Shown piece by piece: positions 52,640 through 56,373 of a DNA stretch of 56,373 nt (its first letter is position 1; each line of letters starts with the position of its first letter). The stretch comes from Bacteroidales bacterium (GTDB lineage: Bacteria > Bacteroidota > Bacteroidia > Bacteroidales > UBA3663). The stretch spans positions 1-56,373 of the forward strand of contig JAFZBE010000051.1 in NCBI GenBank assembly GCA_017561935.1, read 5' to 3'. Made by a program: the position numbers and the translations under genes. The notes under the pieces were generated by a model. The model did no database searches and was not told the origin of the DNA. It saw only the letters and a program-made list of their open reading frames with translations.

Positions 52640-55600
52640 TTAGAAGGTAAGATTCAGACCGAAGACGATTTTCTTGGAGTTGGGGAAGCTGCCGAGGTCA
52701 ACACCCATCGAAGTGGTGGTGCCGCTCGAAGCCTCGGGATCGAGACCGGGATAGCTGGTGAAGAGGAAGAAGTCGTCGAGCGAAGCATAGACGCGCAGGT
52801 TGCTGAGCGAAACCTTCTTCAGGAGCTGCTTGGGCACGTTGTAGCCGAGCTGGATCTGCTTGATCTTGAAGTACGAGCCGTCGAAGATCACAGCCGAGCT
52901 GTTCCAGTAGGTGTTCTCCTTGAAGTCGCGGCGCGCATACTTGGCGTTCTGTCCGGCCGAAGTCCACGCATCCTCGTAGTAGCATGCCAGGCGGTTGGTG
53001 GTCGGACGGTCGGTCTTGACCAGTGCCGAATAGATGTCGTTGCCGTGCGAGCCCTGTCCGAAGACGGTGAGGTCGAAGTTCTTGTAGCTCATGTTGACCG
53101 TGATGCCGTAGGTGAAGTCGGGGATGGCCGAGCCGATCATCTGCAGGTCGTTCGACGAGATGGTCTCCGAAAGCGAGCCGTCCTTGGTCACATACACCGG
53201 ATTACCGTTGTCGGGGTTGATGTGATCCACCTTGTAGCCACGGAAGTACCATACGGGATAACCTTCCTCGAAGGCGGTGATGCCAGCGTTGTTGTTGTAC
53301 GAAGCGCCGTTGATGCGGTCGATCGAGTGGTCGAGGTAGGTCACCTTGTTCTCGAGGGTGGCGAGGTTGGCGTTGATGCTGTACTTGAAGCCGCCGAAGT
53401 TGTCCTTCCATCCGAGTTCGAATTCCCAACCCTTGTTCTCTACGTTACCTGCGTTGACAGGCGAAACGGTGTTACCGATGGTGAGGGTGGGCTTGGTGTT
53501 GCTCACGAGCAGGTCCTTGGTCTTCTTGATGAAGTAATCGACGCTGGTCGAGAGGCGGCCGTTGAGCAGGCTGGCATCCACACCGAAGTCGAGCTGCTCC
53601 GAGGTTTCCCACTTCAGGTTCTCATTGCCTGTCGAGCTTGGCATCGAGGCGTTGCTCCAGTTGGGCTGTCCTGCGGTATAGGAGAAGCCAGTCTGCGAAG
53701 CGATGGCGTTGGCGTAAGCGAAGTTCTTGAGGCCTGCAATCGAACCGTTCTGGCCCCAGCTGGCGCGGAGCTTCAGGTTGCTCAGCAGTTCCTGGTTCTT
53801 CGGGAACCATTCCTCCTGGCTCACGGTCCAACCTGCACTCACTGCGGGGAAGTAGCCCCAGCGCTTTGCCTTTGGCAGCACCGAGAGGTCGGCGGCATCG
53901 GCACGCATGGTGAATTGCAGCATGTAGCGGTTGTAGTAGCTGTAGCCTACACGTCCGAAGTACGAGAGCTTGTTCACCGTCAGGTCATTGCCCGCATGGA
54001 GCAGTCCGGTAGCGCTGTTGGCCAGGTAGTCGGGATAAGCGTAGTTCTCGTTGTCGGCCTGGAGTCCCGTACCACCTGTCTCCACGTTGGCTGTGCGGTC
54101 GGACGAGAAAGAGGTACCCACCATCACGGTGATGTCGTTGTTGTTCACGCTCAGCGCGTAGTTGGCGAAGTTCTCCCACTGGTAGTACTTCTGCTGGCGG
54201 GTTACCATGTCGATGGTCGGATCGCTTACGTTGCGTGCAGCCGTAGCATAGTATGCACTCTGGTAGGTGCGGTTGGTCGAGTTGTTGAAACGATAGCCGA
54301 GGCGCGAGGTGAATACCAGGCCCTTGATGGGCTTGAAGTTCAGTGCGGTGTTGCCCTGCACGGTGGTGCCCCACATCTGCTGGTCGCGGGTGTTGATGAG
54401 GATGTTCGGGTTGATGTCGTCACCCATCTGGAATACCGAGATGCCGTAGTAGTTGCCGTTGCCGTCGCTCACGAGCTTGCGGCCGTTGTCGAGCAGGTCC
54501 CTCATGTGGGTAGGCAGGTTGTTCTCGCTGTAGGTATTGGGGGTGAGGGGGTCGAGGGCCATGGCAGCACGGAGCACCGACACGTAGGGGTCGTTCTCGG
54601 CCAGCGAGTTGCGGTCCATGTACGAGATGGTGTTCTGCGTCGAAACCTGGAGCCACTTGCGCACGTCGAACTCGGCGTTCACATTGCCTGCAAAGCGCTG
54701 GTACTTGTCCTTGTCGCCGGTCACGATTCCCTGGTTGCCCGTGTAGTTGAACGACACGTAGAAGTTGCCCTTGTCGTTGCCCTTCTGGAAGTTGATGCTG
54801 TGCTTCTGCATCCAGCTGGTCTCGAACATCTCGTCACACCAGTTCATGTCGGTCTTGCCGTCCCACTGTGCAGCGAGGCTCTTGTCGAAGTTGCCGGCCT
54901 CAAGGTTGTAGGCCAGGTACTGCTCGGCGTTCATCACCTTGGCCTTCTTGCCGAGGCTCTGGGCGGCGAACTGTGCCGAATAGGTGATCTTGCCGTCCTC
55001 CGACTTGTTGCCGCGCTTGGTGGTGATCAGGATCACACCGTTGCCGGCCTCGGCACCGTAGATGGCCGACGAAGCGGCATCCTTCAGCACCTCCATCGAC
55101 TCGATGTCCGAGGGGTCGAGGTTGGCAATCGAATTCACGCGCACACCATCCACTACATAGAGTGGGTCGGAAGTGGTGTTCGATGAGAAACCACGCACAC
55201 GGATGGCGTTCTCGCTACCTGGGGTGCCCGAAGTGCTGAGCAGCTGCACGCCGGCGGTCTTACCTTGCAACGACTGGTTGGCGTCGGTCACCGTGCGGTT
55301 CTCGATGTCGCCCGACTTCACGCTCGAGATGGCGCCGGTCAGGTTCGACTTCTTCTGAACGCCGTAACCAACCACCACAACCTCATCGACAGTCTTGCTG
55401 TCTTCTTCGAGGACGACATTTACACTGGGAGCAGCGGCCACCTCTTGTGCGATGTAGCCGATATACGAAACGGTCAGTGTGGCACCGTTCTTGACAGTGA
55501 GGTCGAAGTTGCCGTCAATGTCGGTGATGGTACCATTCTGAGTGCCTTTCTCAAGGATGTTGGCGCCGATGATGGGTTCTCCCGTCACGTCAACCACGAC

Positions 55601-55693
55601 ACCCTTTACATTCACTTGTGCCATTGCGACAGCTGTCGCAAGGAGGAAACATAGGCAAAGCCATGCTTTTTTGAACTGAAAAGAGTTTTTCAT
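52640..55693 (-). CDS. susC: SusC-like TonB-dependent glycan importer, locus B
   Basis: The 1017-residue protein from the ATG at 55693 begins MKNSFQFKKAWLCLCFLLAT with a signal peptide ending near VAMAQ. The carboxypeptidase-like domain (KGVVVDVTGEPIIGANILEK, YIGYIAQEV), the TonB box DEVVVVGYGVQKK, the plug (LQGKTAGVQLLSTSGTPGSE, VRGFSSNTTSDPLYVVDGVR, ESMEVLKDAASSAIYGAEAG) and the barrel follow, ending SKKIVFGLNLTF. The upstream frame to 55834 is repeat and leader DNA. It imports the locus B oligosaccharide with the SusD that follows after 20 bases. The transcript has a leader of about 120 bases that contains a 9-bp repeat array. Confidence 0.95.
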   Translation of the reverse strand: MKNSFQFKKAWLCLCFLLATAVAMAQVNVKGVVVDVTGEPIIGANILEKGTQNGTITDIDGNFDLTVKNGATLTVSYIGYIAQEVAAAPSVNVVLEEDSKTVDEVVVVGYGVQKKSNLTGAISSVKSGDIENRTVTDANQSLQGKTAGVQLLSTSGTPGSENAIRVRGFSSNTTSDPLYVVDGVRVNSIANLDPSDIESMEVLKDAASSAIYGAEAGNGVILITTKRGNKSEDGKITYSAQFAAQSLGKKAKVMNAEQYLAYNLEAGNFDKSLAAQWDGKTDMNWCDEMFETSWMQKHSINFQKGNDKGNFYVSFNYTGNQGIVTGDKDKYQRFAGNVNAEFDVRKWLQVSTQNTISYMDRNSLAENDPYVSVLRAAMALDPLTPNTYSENNLPTHMRDLLDNGRKLVSDGNGNYYGISVFQMGDDINPNILINTRDQQMWGTTVQGNTALNFKPIKGLVFTSRLGYRFNNSTNRTYQSAYYATAARNVSDPTIDMVTRQQKYYQWENFANYALSVNNNDITVMVGTSFSSDRTANVETGGTGLQADNENYAYPDYLANSATGLLHAGNDLTVNKLSYFGRVGYSYYNRYMLQFTMRADAADLSVLPKAKRWGYFPAVSAGWTVSQEEWFPKNQELLSNLKLRASWGQNGSIAGLKNFAYANAIASQTGFSYTAGQPNWSNASMPSSTGNENLKWETSEQLDFGVDASLLNGRLSTSVDYFIKKTKDLLVSNTKPTLTIGNTVSPVNAGNVENKGWEFELGWKDNFGGFKYSINANLATLENKVTYLDHSIDRINGASYNNNAGITAFEEGYPVWYFRGYKVDHINPDNGNPVYVTKDGSLSETISSNDLQMIGSAIPDFTYGITVNMSYKNFDLTVFGQGSHGNDIYSALVKTDRPTTNRLACYYEDAWTSAGQNAKYARRDFKENTYWNSSAVIFDGSYFKIKQIQLGYNVPKQLLKKVSLSNLRVYASLDDFFLFTSYPGLDPEASSGTTTSMGVDLGSFPNSKKIVFGLNLTF

Positions 55694-55703
55694 ACAGGGA
55701 TAT

Positions 55704-55757
55704 TTAATTGTTTGAGGAGTTCGAAGGGTTTGAGGGGTTTGAGGAGTTCGAAGGGTT
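55704..55757. repeat. 9-bp tandem array in the leader of locus B susC
   Basis: It reads GTTTGAGGA, GTTCGAAGG, GTTTGAGGG, GTTTGAGGA and GTTCGAAGG, then GTTAAATAA. It lies 15 bases before the susC start codon and downstream of the -7 box, so it is transcribed. Confidence 0.9.
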
Positions 55758-55819
55758 AAATAATAACAATAATGTTCGTGTGCGTACGTGTATTGTTGTG
55801 GTGATGTTTGTTTTGCGGT

Positions 55820-55828
55820 GCAAAGATA
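55820..55828 (-). promoter_or_regulatory. -7 box of locus B susC-susD-GH2
   Basis: On the minus strand, TATCTTTGC is an exact -7 box. No TTTG is found 19-21 bases upstream, which fits a promoter that depends on the hybrid regulator. The predicted start is near 55817. Confidence 0.6.
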
Positions 55829-55834
55829 GGGCAA

Positions 55835-56110
55835 ATAAATTTGTACTGTGAGAAAGAGAATTTAACTCGTTGTCATCGCAGTCCAAATTTAGGCAATGGG
55901 AGTGCAAAACGCGTGTTTTTGTACAAATTTCCTCCTTTTTCGTTCAATTTATCATCAGCAAAATGAGAAAATGAGAAATGAGAAAATGATTTTTTCCTTG
56001 TCTTTTTTGTCTAATTTTGCCACCTTTAAAAAACTGGCCATGTATTTCATCGGTAAAAATGTGCATTTCGTCGAAAACTTGAAAAATACTTGAAAAAAAC
56101 ATTGAAAAAA
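55835..56110. other. AT-rich divergent control region
   Basis: No gene is supported here. The region lies between the locus B promoter and a plus-strand promoter at 56112. It contains A- and T-rich stretches and near-repeats such as GAGAAAATGAGAAATGAGAAA around 55968-55988 (AATGAGAA three times) and ACTTGAAAAA twice around 56076-56098. It is a likely place for regulator binding, but no clear operator was recognised. Confidence 0.4.
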
Positions 56111-56111
56111 A

Positions 56112-56144
56112 TTTGGAAGGTATTCAGAAAATCATCATATTTGC
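56112..56144 (+). promoter_or_regulatory. Promoter of the gene at the right edge
   Basis: TTTG (56112-56115), exactly 20 bases, CATATTTG (56136-56143), one mismatch to TAnnTTTG. The predicted start is near 56147. Confidence 0.55.
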
Positions 56145-56146
56145 AA

Positions 56147-56295
56147 CGGACAACCTTGCATAGAATTCCATTAGCCACGAGATAGATCCATGAACACCAT
56201 CCCTATGTGACGTGGCTTAGCGAAGCTGTGGGGAAGCACAGAAGATGTCAGTCCTTTCTCGCTCAAATTGAAGTGAAATTAAACAAATAACAATC
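56147..56295 (+). promoter_or_regulatory. Long leader with two nested stem domains
   Basis: The 149-base leader has GCCACG (56174-56179) pairing with CGTGGC (56211-56216). A second domain follows, closed by AGCGA (56219-56223) and TCGCT (56259-56263), with an inner hairpin CTGTG (56226-56230) and CACAG (56237-56241) around GGGAAG. I recognise no known riboswitch class. It could be a regulatory RNA element or simply a stable leader. Confidence 0.4.
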
Positions 56296-56373
56296 ATGAA
56301 AAGCAATCTCATGACCCTTTTACCAACAGTCATTATCCTGCTTGGAATCCTGCCATCATCGACCCTTGGCAGA
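56296..56373 (+). CDS. Start of a secreted protein, cut by the window edge
   Basis: Only 26 residues are present: MKSNLMTLLPTVIILLGILP then SSTLGR. They form a convincing signal peptide. The ATG follows AACAAATAACAATC, without a strong purine-rich site, as is common in this phylum. The gene is divergent from locus B and has a promoter and a long leader. Its place beside a SusC gene suggests an enzyme or binding protein of the same locus, but nothing in the visible part shows this. Confidence 0.55.
   Translation, partial: MKSNLMTLLPTVIILLGILPSSTLGR

Noticed and set aside
53045..55186. 713-residue plus-strand ORF
   Set aside because: It lies wholly antisense to susC of locus B, with V-, H- and E-rich low-information sequence and no recognisable domain.
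1..56373. tRNA or rRNA genes
   Set aside because: No cloverleaf or conserved rRNA segment was noticed on either strand while reading the spacers. A covariance scan was not possible.

Overview
The window looks like a chromosomal segment of a Bacteroidales bacterium, most likely Prevotellaceae or a close relative. The support is two SusC/SusD pairs, a hybrid two-component regulator, a BspA-like leucine-rich surface protein, DUF4876 and DUF6850 outer-membrane proteins, an S46 peptidase, and many promoters of the Bacteroidota form TTTG-N20-TAnnTTTG. Coding DNA is GC-rich and the spacers are AT-rich. I cannot name the species.

Layout. (1) 1-6404, minus strand: a type I restriction-modification operon in decay. 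hsdR and hsdS are open. A DUF1016 nuclease gene between hsdS and hsdM is frameshifted. hsdM keeps only its two ends, with the methyltransferase core missing. A cut-off REP-type transposase fragment follows hsdR. (2) 6405-8268: an AAA ATPase/DUF4143 gene between two related spacer blocks (shared promoter region and shared terminator), with three 33-bp-spaced dyads in its leader. (3) 8269-9792: secreted BspA-like protein. (4) 9953-19492, minus strand: TonB receptor, DUF4876 lipoprotein, DUF6850 barrel, secreted zincin and S46 dipeptidyl-peptidase in one row, which reads as a surface protein- or peptide-acquisition system. (5) 19702-25789, plus strand: C69 dipeptidase, DUF418 membrane protein, CE15 glucuronoyl-esterase-like enzyme and a second TonB receptor, overlapping or nearly touching. 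(6) 25913-29290: PspC-domain protein, M6 metalloprotease and a DEAD-box helicase whose 3' end overlaps the protease gene.

(7) 29402-42654: polysaccharide utilisation locus A. A divergent Y_Y_Y/LuxR-type regulator faces susC, susD, a small lipoprotein, a polysaccharide lyase-GH88 fusion and a GH2 enzyme. The lyase would cut a uronic-acid polymer, GH88 would remove the unsaturated uronic acid left by the lyase, and GH2 would trim neutral or uronic sugars. (8) 42779-44579: three small proteins of unknown function, two of them secreted. (9) 44642-55693, minus strand: locus B, made of a hybrid two-component regulator, GH2, SusD and SusC. After a 600-base spacer with a structured leader, a further secreted protein gene starts at the right edge on the plus strand.

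Two themes run through the window. Short spacers between co-oriented genes are often filled by arrays of a 9-bp unit (consensus AACCCCTCA), and one array lies in frame inside a regulator gene. Recognisable promoters mostly have a spacer of exactly 20 bases, and two of them end so close to the start codon that leaderless mRNAs are predicted.
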